Shown here: piece by piece, positions 47,693 through 60,356 of the stretch | Layout: the number at the start of each line of letters is the position of its first letter | How positions within the stretch are numbered: the first letter of the stretch is position 1 | Assembly: GCA_032191485.1 (NCBI GenBank) | Contig: JAVDOI010000011.1 | Coordinates: 3,360,101-3,424,100 of the forward strand | Length of the DNA stretch: 64,000 nucleotides | Direction of reading: 5' to 3' | From: Leptoclinus maculatus | Taxonomy: Eukaryota > Chordata > Actinopteri > Perciformes > Stichaeidae | Program-made: the position numbers and the translations under genes | The notes under the pieces: model-generated | Told to the model about the DNA's origin: nothing | The model's input: only the letters and a program-made list of their open reading frames with translations | The model's database searches: none

Positions 47693-49458
47693 ATAAAAGA
47701 CAAAGTCAAACAAAGCAATGTGCTTTCCTACGCTGTGACAAGTGTGCGGTTGTTAAATTTGCTGCTAGTTTACCGCAAAACCTCACCTCAGTGAGTCCAG
47801 GACTTGCTGGAAGTTGGTTTAGTTTATATGGATGTTGTCCTGCTACAATGGTAGCAATGCTAAAAAACTATACTAAAAATGTATTAAATGTTACAGTCAT
47901 ATTTGATTCACTGTTGCCTCATTTCCATCTGTGTAATTTGTCATTGTGGAACAAAGCTCTATTAACAGTAATGGTGCACAAAATTAAAAGAAAAATAGAC
48001 CCAATGACAAGGAAATTAACTGGCCACAAAAACTGAAAAAGAATTCTGGTGTGCAAGAGGAATAATTTAATTTTGCATTATTCAATTCAACAAAAAATAC
48101 TTTTGCTCTCTTTTAATAGAGGAAAGCATAGTTTGCGGTTTAGGAACTGAACTCTGAGCTCCTATAAGGTTAATAGTGAGTCAGTAGGTGAAAGAAGTAC
48201 AACTGTAAAGTTATTTGTTGAAGTTGTGACTGATCATAAAGAGTTAAATGTCTGCAAAGAGCTGTACTGTATGACGCACTTAAACTTCTTAAAACTGTTC
48301 ATATGTCTCTGACACAGCATCCTGCAGAAGTTAGTCCATTAATAACCCATTTAACACTGGGACGCCGCAAAGAAGTTGATTGATTGTGCTAGCAGATATG
48401 GTAATCCACCTAGTGTGGCTAAAAGACTGTGTTAGCAGAGAAGTGGAGCAGCAGCAGCTGCAGGCAGGGCTCCTACCTGGATCTGGAGAGTTTAGAAATG
48501 CATAGAGAATGAATATGGTCACATTAAAGAGGCAATAAGTACGATTTGTAGTGCCCCGTAGCGTAAAACGACCATTATATGTCTGCAGGGGGTTGGTAAG
48601 GCGCTTGATGATTAACAGCATTTTAACAATTACTTTGCCAGGTTCAGAGATCTTTTGAATTTCTCGACTCGTGCTTTGGAATTAAAACTCCCTGCCCATT
48701 GGATTATCAAGACCCTTTCAATGCCCCCTTCCTACTCGACAGGCAGAGAAAAAGGAGTGAGGGAATGGTTGACGAGACATTTCATTTACAAAGGCTAATG
48801 GCTTTGTTCTGAAGGAAAATAAGCTGAAGACCAGGGCTTAAAGCAGCGTCACTATGCTGGCAAGTTGCATAGAACTTGTACATGCATTTCTTTGTAGATA
48901 TTTCCTTTAAATATTTGTTCCAATTAGCTGCTTTATTTGTCTTGGTTGTGAAAACATGACTTCAATGTTTTTGTAAATTAAACGGAGCGAGGTACAGAAG
49001 GTGGGTTTAATTCTACCGTCGTCTTTGACGGAAAAAAACAGATTTTTTTTAAATGTCAATGTTTTTTAAGTAAAAGTCTGGAATATGGCAGACAATTATA
49101 TGCACACCCAAGCTGTTGATGTTTGTTCTTCTAATTGAACATTTGTATTTCCATCAGCATGAATCATATTCTGTGCCCAGTTTTTCCATATCCGTTCAAG
49201 AAAAACTCAAATAAAAGGCTGGAGCTTCAAAGCACCAAATGTGTAGGGAATCTGCAGGTCGCTCGGAAAGGCAATAAAAGTCACAAAGTCACGAACATAA
49301 AGTTTCAGCGTTCCCTCTTCGTCCGGCACATCACAGCGTCAAGTTGCTCTGCCGGCATCACCTCCTGACCTCCCATTGAATGGCACGTGGGCCCACAGAG
49401 CTGCCACAACAGTGCCGTTGTTGTCTGACTCGGTGTCACTCCAGAAGAACCAAGAAGC

Positions 49459-49480
49459 GGGGGGGGGGGGGGGGGGGGGG
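49459..49480 (+). repeat. Poly-G tract
   Basis: A run of 22 G residues about 1 kb upstream of the fstl5 ATG exon. The proline-rich frame on the other strand is an artefact. Confidence 0.95.
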
Positions 49481-49594
49481 TCACCATCCTGCTGTCAGTC
49501 ATCTCCTCCCTTCTGAAGGATGATGAGCAGGCGCTGGTGGCTTGACGCGGCTTAGAAAGTACAGCTCAGTGTTTTGGGCGTGAAAATCAACAAG

Positions 49595-49680
49595 TCAAGT
49601 CGAGTCAAATTTATTTATAAAGCGCTTCTAACAAAGGGGATTTTTGCGACGTGCTGCACAAAGAACTGAAGGCATAAATG
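49595..49680 (+). mobile_element. Fragment of a common fish interspersed repeat (ATTTATTTATAAAGCGC type)
   Basis: GTCAAATTTATTTATAAAGC, then GGGGATTTTTGCGACGTGCT, matches a widespread teleost retroposon-derived tail. A relative is at 58340-58560. Confidence 0.5.
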
Positions 49681-50421
49681 CGGAGCGACGACGAGGGATA
49701 GAAAATAAGAAGGAGCAAACACATTGCAGATTTGAACGTAAAGCTTGTGTGCATGTGTTTTTGTATTTGTGTACGTGCGAGTGTTTGTGTGACACCGCTA
49801 GTTTACACTTATCTGTATTTCCTGCATTTTGACTTTTTTTTGGACATCGCTGTTTCTGGGACACAAGACATTTTCACACAGGGCATGTTTGTTTCTTTTC
49901 CACACAAACAGTGTTTTGTTTAATTCATGTTGTGCAAAAGGTCAAACTCGTTTTTTTCATATGGCACAATGAATTATTGAAAATGCAGTTATATCGGAGG
50001 GGAAAAGTGATTATTCTCGCTCTGTTAAATAAATATATTTGGGGCTGCAGCTCCGTGAGGGTGTGAGGAAACTGTTTAAGATGTAATCTCACCGCTTCAT
50101 CACAGTTGCTTGACTTAGACACTCAGACTAATTAATCCAAAGCCCTCACTTTAATTGCCTTAATATATTGGCCCTTTGTCTTCTTTATCTTGATTTTCTC
50201 ATGACGTCTATTTCCCCTTAATTGATTCAAACGGAGATCTAATCTCCACGCAGAGTGTGGGGCACGTATTGATAGCTTTAGTTTAAACCAACGACAGTTT
50301 TGCGTTTCCCATTGTCTACACTAATTACTGCAGACTTGATGTATTGTCTCGGCCAAACGGTATTGAACCTCCAGAGGTTTGGAGAAGAGCGCTTCACATT
50401 TCTCGTTTTGTTTTTTGACAG

Positions 50422-50563
50422 GAAAAGACCAATGAAGACAGCCGGATGGTGGTCGGCGGCAATTTTACTGCTGGGCCTCGCTGTGCTCGGCGCAGACGGG
50501 AGACCCAACAAGGAGGGACTCAGGTCGCCGCTCTATCGACCGGTCGTGAGATTCCGACACAAG
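50422..50563 (+). CDS. fstl5: fstl5 start-codon exon
   Basis: The acceptor TTTTTTGACAG ends at 50421 and ten leader bases precede the ATG at 50432, so coding begins there. The exon ends CGACACAAG|GTATTG at 50563, in phase 0. The upstream in-frame ATG at 50300 lies in intron and is not used. The exon supplies the signal peptide and the first 20 or so mature residues. Confidence 0.9.
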
Positions 50564-53336
50564 GTATTGATCGCCGCCCTTTTTCATTGGCCGTCCATAT
50601 CAAGAGGCCTGTGGTGCTTTTGCCAAGTATGAAACTAATTACAGTGGCGCTTTTCTTCTTCCGTCGGATGACTCTCCTGTGGTTGTTGTTTTTATTCTGC
50701 CCACTGAAAAAGACTTTGATGAATCCATTGTCCCTCCCTGGGGACTGTCTTTTCAAAGACGACATCGGATTTATCCGAGGCTCAGCTGAGCACGGATGTA
50801 AATGAGCTTTGAGTGAAGTGAGGAAGTTTGCATTTCATTTTAGCTCAGCGTTTAAGGTAAAAGATACTATTTAATGCGTATTGACCCAGCGATACAGGGC
50901 AAATCTGCTGCTTTTATTAATCACTTAATAGGCTGCGTCTCAAGGAACAAGTTACATTAGCATTCTGTGGATCAATTAGAGTCAGACTGGGATAGAAATT
51001 GACTGTTTTGGCAGACGGGGACTTCAGGGGAAATCAAAGTGTTTCGTCAAGAGGCATTAGTCGGATTGTTGTCCTTCGGTACACATTTCCCATAAGCCTC
51101 CTTTTCAAATTGTGTTCACTCGTAAACACTTCTCCTCTCTGAAAAAAATCCAAGATAAAAAAAATTGCAGTGACAATAAGTGCTCTTACTTTAAAGCAAT
51201 CTGTCATCTTCAGACTAAATATTGCATTTAGAATGTGTTCCAGTCAGCTTTAGCCCCGTCTGCTTGGGAATGAAAAGCAAAGAGAGTGGTAGTAAAGGGT
51301 GAGTGGGTTGAGAGGTGGAGAGCGAGATGGAGAGGGATACGGAGGAAACAGATGGTACGAGCGTCGCTGGACTGTATCAGAGTCGAGCGAGGAGCTGGGA
51401 GCGATGGAAAGCTGTTGAATCTACACAGTGGTCAAACACATTTTGACCTTTAGAACAAGATTTATTTCGAGAGATGCTTTCCAAACACCAGATGTGAGAC
51501 TTCTGCTTCTTTCCATCCACAGCTACTCTGGAAATAGTGTGAGATTTAAACTTCAATACCCAAAAACAATCCTGTAATATGATCTCGGTAAACTGCAGAG
51601 ATAGCACTTCTGCCAGACTGGGATGCTTTACACCAAAGGGAAGAGAGAGAGAGAGGAACTGCCTGGACGGTCTTAAAGGGCCAGATCACTGTTTTTCTAC
51701 CTCATCTCTGTGTACAGTGTGCCAGTTCACCATTTTTGTCACGACAGCTCCAGATCTGGAATATCCTGTGCTTAGCAGAATCCAGAAAACAAATGCGCTT
51801 TCTAGATGTCATTGTCTCACGGTTTCATCTTGTGAATTCAACGCCTTTGAGTCTGGTGGATGAAATGTTTCTGTCTCTAGCTTGTGTTCACACCTTTAGG
51901 TGTAGGATTTTGGGTATAGATTGAGCCCTTCGATACCATGAAGTGTAACTGATTTGAAGTGTCTTGCTACTAGAATTATATTTCAAACTATGGCGAATCT
52001 ACAGTTTCAGAGTTTGCCTCAAAAAACATAATTCCTTGCATTTTTTTGTTTAAAAAACATCTTCTGTTTAAAAATCATATGAAGGTTTGATTTTGAAGGG
52101 TGTGTAAACAGTGCATTACCTTCTTTTGTATCAAACAGTTCATTTAGACTTTTGTCCCCTTTTATTAGCCTGGTTTGGAACCAGAATAATTAAAGTAATG
52201 TACGTCCACATGTAGCGGGAAAGTTGACGAGAAGTTACAAAAATGATGTATGTGCTTTTCCACGCGAATGAAATGAATGTGCCTATACCACTGTGATTAC
52301 ATCGCAGAGGAATGTCATTACAGCATCTGCATACCATTACAATTCATCATGTGAGAGGACAGAAGTAAACTCTGCTCATCTATCCGCCTGTCACAAGAGG
52401 GCTGTGGAAATTTACAGCGCTTTGGTGAAAAATGACCCACATTGCCCAGAATATGTCATCAGCCTTTTTGTTGCTCGAGACAATCTTCTCCGCTGCCTGT
52501 CGGCTGGATTGCTTGGTGAAGCTCGGGTCACCCACTTGTCAATACAGTTAAATGAGCAACATTAGATAACAGGTGTTTTTAAAATTAGATATCCACAGAT
52601 TGTAGAAAAACAACGGAAAGTTTCAGAACATGGCTTACAGCTCAGATTTAAAGTCATGAATGTCTTTTAAAATCTAGTTTGCATCACATTTTCTAACATC
52701 TGCATTTTCCACATCTGCACAAAATGTGCCGATCGTCCTTTGAGCTCACTGCCACAAGCTGTGATCCGCCAGTGGCCGTGTTAATGCGATGCCTTTTCCT
52801 TCTCTTTGAAGGACAGTGCTTGACAAGGGTAACGGGATCGGACACGACCTTTTAGAAGCTTTCCTCACAAAGACTTCAATCACTAGGAGGCACTCAGCCA
52901 TAAACAGCTGGGTCACATGGTCTACCCGTAATTCCCATGGTATTGTTTCAGAAATTCACTGTGAAATCCTCCACATGGGGTCGGGAAAAGGACACAGATC
53001 TCGGCCACCAGAATCCCCTCCTAGTTATAATTCATCGTTTTGGGAACACCACTTTAAAGTTACTGCTCTGTAGCTTCTATTACATTGAGATTTTGTTTCA
53101 TACAGTCGAGGTCTTTCACGACGAGTTTCACCGTAAGAGTGATGGAGAGACTGGCCGTGTAATAGCAGCGGCTAGACTTGCTCCGCGCGAGGGACAAAAG
53201 CAATTTCTGCGAGTTTGTCGCTCTGACATCAAGCTGTTATGTCAGGACAAACAAAATGGAGGCAAGGGCAACTGTGTGAAAAAGCCCCATCCATCCAGCA
53301 CTGGCTTGGCCACATGGCAAATCTAGATTAACAGGG

Positions 53337-53382
<46 letters not shown>

Positions 53383-56300
53383 TGGGAGGGGGCCGGGCAA
53401 ATGAGATTGAGATGAAGAGAAATAACAAGAATAAATCGTAAAATTCACAAGAGCTTAATGTACAGTAGCTCCAGTTAAAGCTGCAATAGACAATGTTTGG
53501 CTCAAATGTGACTGTCAGCATTACTTCCCCCGTCCTCCTCCTCCTCCTCCTCCTCCTCCTCCTTCTCAGCTGGTCAGTGTTAGCCCCAAACCTTGTCAGT
53601 CATCTTGATGAGCTGTCTACTTTCAAATGGCAGCCAGCCGGAGGCTGAGGTAACCAGCTTCCGTAAAGTCTCCACAGGGGCTGATGAAGCAGACGCTTGA
53701 ATGGAGCAAATCTGCTGCAACAATAACAAGATGTCCATGCTGGTGTCAAACTGTTAAAAGTATTTCTTGCTGCTTATTTTCTGCTCTTAATTGTCTGGTT
53801 ACTATTTGATTCTTGTTATTAATATGATGAGGGTCTGCATTTTGTATGCGTGTGTTGCCAAAAGTAAAAAAAAGGTGAACAACGCACAGCTCCTATTGGG
53901 TACATGTGCTGGATGTAAAACAGCATTCAGAGTAAAATTTGAGGTTGTCTGCAGATTTATATTTCAACGTGTGCTCATACAACGGTTCGTATGATATCTT
54001 GCAAAAAGTATCTCGTCTTTTTTCGTGTGTTTCCCCTGTGAAAGTCATTCAACACGAGCACATTTTGGCTCGTTACATGCAAAGTCTTTTCAAAAATAAA
54101 CAAACAAATAACTCATCGTTGACTCCTCGTTTCACATCGGGGAACGAACAGCTGTCTCCTGGCTGAAGGACCGCTGGTTGTTGGATCCATCTACCTCTCC
54201 TCCCCCCCCCCCTGCCCCGTCTGTGCTTTTGCGGTTTTTATACTTCTTTATATCCGCTAATTACCCGGATAATATTTGACATAATGTCGTGGGATATCTA
54301 CGATTTACGGAGCATTATTTCTCGTAGGTATAGCTACGAATGCCTGGATATTTACAAGCAATTAATGCAATGTTTTGACCTCCGCTGTCTGTCTGATGAG
54401 AACTTTAAAGACGTTTTTTAATGATTGTGAAGTAAACGGTAGCATAACTGTGTGCACATTACAAAGTAATCTACTTGGAACCTGCTTGTTCATGTCTTTT
54501 GGTTTTACAATTTTTTTTGTCCAGAGCCCTCTGCATCAGCACCTGTCACATTGAAATGAAACGAGGGAGCTGTGTAGTTTTTCCACCATCTATCGGTGTG
54601 AACTTACAGATAGATTCAGCCTTTGCTGATCGCCCCGTCTTACTGTAAATTGAACTCTCTTGTCATACAGGTCTGTTGCAATTTGCAGTTCTATGTTTCA
54701 AGTTGAATTGTACTTGGAAGTGGATGGTGTGGAGTAGTGAGGGATGTGGGATCTGAAGCGGGAGAAGGAGAGGAAAAGGAAGAGGGAAGTGGAGGGAGAG
54801 AGATAAAGCCAGAGAGAGAGAGAGAGAGAGATGTGGGCGGTCAGCCAGCGAGCTGTGACAGGGGCAGATGAACCTCAGGTTGTTCAGCTGGGTGCTTCAT
54901 CGTCCCCAGAGTCTCGGGGCAGCAGAGACAGACCCCTCCAGTGGCCCTGGGGAAATCACTCTCTTCAAACAAATGAAGTGTGAACACTGTCTGCCATATT
55001 CAAATAGGCCCCATTTGACATCTTCCCTACCTGTAGCGCAATTCCGAATGTCGCCTCCTCCCGAGGGAAGAGGGATACGAAGAATGTCAGGGAGCCACAG
55101 GTGCTTTTTGTGATCACTAGAAAAACTATATTTTGGAAATAAATCTCGAAAGATGATCATTATCTGGTCATGATGTTAAGTACGCTTATGGTAAAGCCGG
55201 GGAAGTAGTGTCTTTTCACCTGTTTCTGGACATTACAGTCATTCAATGTTAAATAGCTGTGACTCTGAATATGAAGGGGGTCATTCCAAACATATACAAC
55301 TGCTATTAATCGTTTTTTAATCATTTTAGTGCTGAAACTATTTATCAAACAATCTATTACCTGCTGAAGTAATTTATCAATCAAAAATGAGGAAAAACCT
55401 TGAAATGTCAATCTTCTCAAATGTAGGACTTTTGTGATTTTCTCTTTTCGACATTGTGCAAAATGTCCAATTTGAAGACAATCAATCAATCTCCTGAAAA
55501 GGTAATTGAGAGAGAAATCAATTAGAGAATTGTCGCAACTAGATCTGAACGATATAGGAAATTAATCAAATTGTGTTTTAAAAAAAAACAATATTGAGAT
55601 TGTAATTCAGTACATAATTAAAAAGAAAAGTTATTTATCCTCTGTATCATTCATTATACACAAGTAATAAATCATTCTATAGTATGACCAACACAACATT
55701 GGCTACAGTCAACATATAAACTGCTGTCACATAAACTGCTGTCACATAAGCTTTGTCTACGTGATGAAATGACATTAATAGATTAATTAATTGACTACAA
55801 TAACATATCTTTATTTAGCTTTTGAATTTCGACTCGCTGTTAGAGCCATGACTCAAGCGGCTGTTTGATAATCTGCAGTTAATCTGCACGCTTCATTTCT
55901 CAGCACCAGAGGTTGCCGCTCGGTTCGATAACATCGCGATGTTTGTTTGAAAGCGATTAATCGTTCTGCCGTACTTGCAACCCCACAGTATTTTGTTGTC
56001 TCCCTTTGGTTTTGACATTCAACTTCTGACTTGTTAGAAGTGTCGTATTGCTCGTGAGTGTTTCGTCCTTTTAGAAAGGACCTCATTAGCAGCAGCAGTG
56101 AACAGACTCAGTAAAGTCGTAATAAAACTATCAGAACGACAATATGGAGTGAATGCTCAGACAATGATACACAAGGTAGTAACCAAAAAAAGTAAGGTGG
56201 GTTGAATTATTCTTGCAGTCAAGATACATTTTTAGAGTCAGATCTCTTGGATACTTATATGTAATAGTAATATATTATTATCCATACATGTCTTAAACAC

Positions 56301-57579
56301 TTTCAATTCATTGCATTCTAAAGTAATTGACTTTGACTCAAATCAAGCATGTTTAAATAAGAAAATACATATGTAATCTGCTATTTTCAGTAAGCAGTCA
56401 CGGACCACTGTTCATTGTTGACCGTAGACCTGTTGCATAATGCATCTTCTCTATAACACCGCCGTGCTCGAGTTTGAACGTTCTGTACAAGAACGAGAAA
56501 GATGAGCTATGCAGATTTCACTGTAGAGAAATCAAATATTAATGCCTCTTTCTTTATTTAGTATTCATGGTTTTGTGGAGAGCAGCTACTCAGAATAATA
56601 GTCCAGATAACTCGTTTTCTACAACCGGCATCAATATGCATGCTCCAACAAATGCAGCTGATTTTATAGTGCACCTACTCAAGTGGTCATGGTTATTTGC
56701 TCTTCTTTATGCGTTTCTACACTGTGATTTCCATTATTTCTTTATTTTTTTTTGGTTCCGTTTTGGTTAGCTGTGGGTGAAAAATAAATAAATTCAAAAG
56801 CAAATGTGTTCAAGTGGTGCAAGAAGCCTCAGAAGGGTTAGAAAAAGGGATGAGTTAGATAACAGAACCTAAAGGAAACTATCATGTTTGAGTTCCATGG
56901 ATTGCTATGATAAGATAGGAGTGGGGAATAATGTAAAAGAAAAAAAATATATAATTTGCAGGAGAAAAGGTTGCATACAAAATAATGAAATAAACTGAAA
57001 ATATCCTAGAATATCGCTAATGTGAGAAATGCTGCCTTTCACTGAACCTTAGATAATCATCATCAACCCGCTCGCCCTTCTATTCTTTATTTATATTTCT
57101 CTTTTTTTGTGCATGAACACAAACAAATGTGTTAATGCACACAATTGTATGTTAATGCAAAAGAAAAAGAATAAAAAAAGACCAGTTGAAAGGATCATCG
57201 TTGTGCATGCAAATGAGGCAAATTACCACTTAAGGTAATGGCATGTTAATATCTAACTTATGAGTGCATCATTAGTCTCCATTCAAACACACGACACTAC
57301 ATTGAGTCAGACAAGTTCTTGCTCTCAGAGTGAAATCCTTTGACTCTAACGTCATGCCAGCACTGACATTTCATCTCCGTTGAACACCGACTGCTCTAAG
57401 TAGTCTATGAAATACAATTTCTGTGGTACAATCGGCAACGATTTCACTGCCTCAGCTAAATGAAAACTTGTTGTTGATGCAGTGGTCTTGTGTTTTATCT
57501 TAACTCTGATCTCTGCTCCTTTTTTTCTTTCTGCTCTTGTTCCTGCAGGATGGGATCCCTGATAGCTTGAGGATAAAGG
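50432..57579 (+). CDS. fstl5: Follistatin-like 5, N-terminal part (two coding exons)
   Basis: FSTL5 is a secreted glycoprotein of the follistatin/SPARC group, about 850 residues in human, with a Kazal-type domain, EF hands and two immunoglobulin-like domains. Here only the start is visible: 50432-50563 (44 codons) joined in phase 0 to 57549-57579. Residues 1-22 form a signal peptide with a hydrophobic core (AAILLLGLAVLG). The mature start GRPNKEGL and the block VVRFRHK match the human N-terminus in style (GRPTKEGG, LMRLRHK). The second exon reads DGIPDSLRIK plus one base, corresponding to the human linker ending in RVKG. Both exons have GT/AG borders. The Kazal exon was not found up to 64000, so intron 3 exceeds 6.4 kb. 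The short match makes paralogue FSTL4 the main alternative, but its N-terminus lacks this motif. Confidence 0.87.
53340..53377 (+). repeat. (GA)n microsatellite
   Basis: About 19 GA units in intron 2. Confidence 0.96.
53533..53563 (+). repeat. (TCC)n microsatellite
   Basis: About 10 TCC units, 155 bp after the (GA)n tract. Confidence 0.95.
54811..54830 (+). repeat. (AG)n microsatellite
   Basis: Ten AG units in a purine-rich stretch that starts near 54740. Confidence 0.9.
55306..55545 (-). mobile_element. Dispersed fish repeat, longer relative of 1311-1386
   Basis: Read on the minus strand it begins AGTTGCGACAATTCTCTAAT and contains GATTGATTGTCTTCAAATTGG. This is a decayed copy of a common element end. 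Confidence 0.45.
57549..57579 (+). CDS. fstl5: fstl5 31-nt second coding exon
   Basis: A long pyrimidine tract ends in TTCCTGCAG at 57548. The exon carries DGIPDSLRIK plus one G, and the donor is GTGAGT at 57580. Its tiny size, phase and terminal R-[IV]-K-G agree with the linker exon of FSTL5. It would be missed by frame-length gene finding. Confidence 0.83.
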
Positions 57580-58339
57580 GTGAGTTTCCATCTCTCATTT
57601 CCTCCTCTTCCTAACTCTCTCCTAATGCAATTTAGAGAACCGACGTTGTACATCATGCACGTTTCGCCGTATAGGGTTGGTTGTGTGATGGAGGCCATGG
57701 CTCAAGCACATCTGCTCTAGTATCCTTGGGACTACCCACGTTTTAAATGATTAATGCAGCTTCTTTTTAAATAGAGCGTTGTGCTCCCTAATGGGTTTCC
57801 TAAAGTGGATATTTTTTGGTTAACGGTGCTCTCTGTAACCAGTGGTTTCTGTTTGCTGTCTATCATTTTCTTTTTTCTCCTGCTAAATGCGAAGATCTCA
57901 GCAGATAATCATAATTTTAACCAGTCAACCAACCACGCTGTGCTGTAAACATGGTGGTTCTCTGCTGGTTTTCACTTTACTTTTAAACGCTTGATGAAAA
58001 AAAGCACATTGCAATTTTCTTAAGGTGGAATTCAAATGGTAGTGGAATTCAAATGGTAGTTTATAGATACAAATGTGTTGTGCTGTAACATGTTTGAGTC
58101 ATGAAAAAGATTGTTGTGGTTGAAGCCGCCCAAGACCTCAACATCAATATCGTATCTTCTCTTCAACTTCAGTACGGCCGGTGGTGAGACAAGTCGAAAA
58201 AGAAGGAGGGGGAGGGGGGTGGGACCTCAACAATGTTTTATACATGAAGCTGTGAAGGACATTCGTGTCTACCTTCTCTTCCTGCAGCATTTTTTTGTAT
58301 CAGTTTAGCAGCAGTGTAGTTGCCAGATATACAGTCTAT

Positions 58340-58560
58340 TTCAGTTAATAATAATGATTGTATTGATATAGCACCTTTAAAAACAAAGTTCACAGAGTGC
58401 TTTGACAGACGAAGCTAAGCCAAAAGCATGATACAACACACTAGAACAACAGAAAGCCCAACAGTGGGCCAAACAAAAGCAAGACAAACTTAAAGGATAA
58501 AGAGAGAAAAAGCAAATAAATGCAGTAAAAAGACGGCATCACATCAGTGATGATAGTGGT
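58340..58560 (+). mobile_element. Common fish interspersed repeat (GATATAGCACCTTTAAAA type)
   Basis: TAATGATTGTATTGATATAG then CACCTTTAAAAACAAAGTTC and AGAGTGCTTTGACAGACGA are typical of a widespread teleost retroposon tail. Confidence 0.55.
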
Positions 58561-58814
58561 TTTGTGTGTAAAGTCTAAAATAAGGTTTTGTGCTTTGTAT
58601 CTTTGTAAATGTATATTAATATCTCAGTAGGTAGTAGTAGTAGGTAGTTTTTGTTATACTGTGTCCACTAATATTTTCCTCAGTACAAGCTATGTGTTGA
58701 GAGTTTTGCATGATACATTAACCTTTTAACCGATAAAAATGAATCAGAACGATTACTTCAATTATCTCAGGACCCTTCTTGAATTCACTACTTACAGGTT
58801 ACAGACAGTTACAG

Positions 58815-58898
58815 GGCAACATTTATTCACCACAGTCTAAACTTACACGTACAGCTATACAGATATAACGTTACTGTTAACTTCATATTTACCGTCAG

Positions 58899-58958
<60 letters not shown>

Positions 58959-59110
58959 TCTCACTCCCTTTTGACACTCGCTAAAGTTAAGCACACAGCC
59001 TACGCACTCAGTTATTCCTTAAAGGAGTATACATTCTAGTGAAAAAAACCTCATCTTAAACATACATAATTCCCCGTTGCTTAGGCCTGGCGGGGAGTCA
59101 ATTTAGGGGC
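58815..59110 (+). repeat. Dispersed repeat with internal (CA)n, copy 1
   Basis: AACATTTATTCACC, ACAGCTATACAGATATAACG, CTGTTAACTTCATA and GACACTCGCTAAAGTTA recur in order at 61250-61420. The (AC)n run at 58900-58956 lies in the same place as a shorter CA run in the other copy. Confidence 0.6.
58900..58956 (+). repeat. (AC)n microsatellite
   Basis: About 28 AC units inside the dispersed repeat copy. Confidence 0.97.
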
Positions 59111-60224
59111 CTGCAGTACACTGGCAGAAACCCTGAATTAATTATTGTTTTAAGCTATAATTTACATCTACAGTGAAAATCTCCCTTCACACTAGTTCTC
59201 AAAATCTAAAAAAAGCGTTTTATTCCAAGCTCCCAAATGTGTGGAGTGTTTGACTTTTCTTTATTCTAAGTCATTGTAACGTTGAATATCATTTTTTTTG
59301 GGCTGTTGGTTTGACAAATTTAAAGTTATTTCAAAATGTCCCCTTGGAAAACAACTGTGATCTAAACAATTTATTACATTAAAACATAATCAATAGATAG
59401 ATTAATCATTAATGGCCATAATCATTAGCTGCAGCTGTGGCTGGCACCATGATCCCCAACCAGCTTCATCTACCGGTGTGGCACAAGGCAGGTGTGGACG
59501 CATTAATGCGCCGTGGTCCTCTTGCTGTTTGACAGATGCAGCTCATCCGTCAACCTGTCACCTTTCTAATGTCTTCCCCGTCTCCTCTAAACAAGAGTCA
59601 ATGTCAGGCAAAAGGTGATCTTTCTGTCCAACTCGTCTGCCACTAAGTGTTTGAAAGGGCCGCTAAATGGACGTCTCCCCATCTTTCTTCACCAGGGAAG
59701 GTCGAAGCAGTAATTGTAGAGGGTGCATTACCATAAAGGGCGGCCCCCGGCTGTCTGCTGTGATTCACTTTAATGCGCTACGTAAGCCGAGAGGGGAGAT
59801 CTCACTTTGGCCAGATTTCAGCAAACTCATTTCCAGCCCCGATAACGAGAAGGCGAAGCGAACTGTAGAGAAAACCATAAATAATTCAAGCATCACCCCC
59901 CCCGTACATTGGAGGCTTCTCATTATTACGCAACCGAGGTCAATTTAGCGTTAAAACGTCGATTTTACAAGCTGTGTCACCATCTACATTTGGAATTGCA
60001 AAACAATTCCTGGTGGAGAAAAGGTAGGGGTTGAATTTGTGCTTTAGAACTCCAGCAGCGTACCTTCGTTATGGTTAAGTCCCATATCTTTTATGAAGCT
60101 ATTTTAAAAGATTTTAACATACTTTGCTCCCTTAAAATCAAAACCAGTTTGACCAGATCAGTCTGTGTCCTCTCGGCCTTTGTTCTGTACTCAAACACAC
60201 ATAATTGAATGTGTTCAATTGTCT

Positions 60225-60356
60225 GAGACTGTAATACTCCTCGGCCTGTGATGGACCGGCAACCTGGCCAGGGACTACCCTGCCCCAATATTTCACTTAA
60301 TGTGTGCTGCGACCCTGAAGAGGATGAGCAGTTTTAGAAAACGGATGGATGGATAT
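60225..60356 (+). mobile_element. Retroposon 3' end (SINE/RTE-type tail)
   Basis: GGCCTGTGATGGACCGGCAA, CTGGCCAGGGACTACCCTGC and GCGACCCTGAAGAGGATGAG lead into AAAACGGATGGATGGAT. This is a very common vertebrate SINE/LINE 3' tail ending in GGATGGAT repeats. Confidence 0.7.

Larger units (their letters stand above)
30903..50421 (+). other. fstl5: fstl5 intron 1 (about 19.5 kb)
   Basis: Inferred from the GTAAAA donor and the GACAG acceptor. It holds simple repeats and several interspersed elements listed separately. No nested exon on either strand could be supported; open frames here are short and unlike known families. Confidence 0.5.
50564..57548 (+). other. fstl5: fstl5 intron 2 (about 7.0 kb)
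   Basis: Bounded by the GTATTG donor and the CTGCAG acceptor of the two fstl5 coding exons. It holds (GA)n, (TCC)n and repeat fragments listed separately. No other exon is recognised. Confidence 0.8.

Noticed and set aside
47650..48036. 128-codon plus-strand frame
   Set aside because: It begins inside the right arm of a hairpin element and the product resembles no family I know.
50300..50431. Upstream in-frame ATG extending the fstl5 start exon
   Set aside because: A good acceptor (TTTTTTGACAG) lies at 50421, and the upstream residues have no signal-peptide character, so the ATG at 50432 is preferred.
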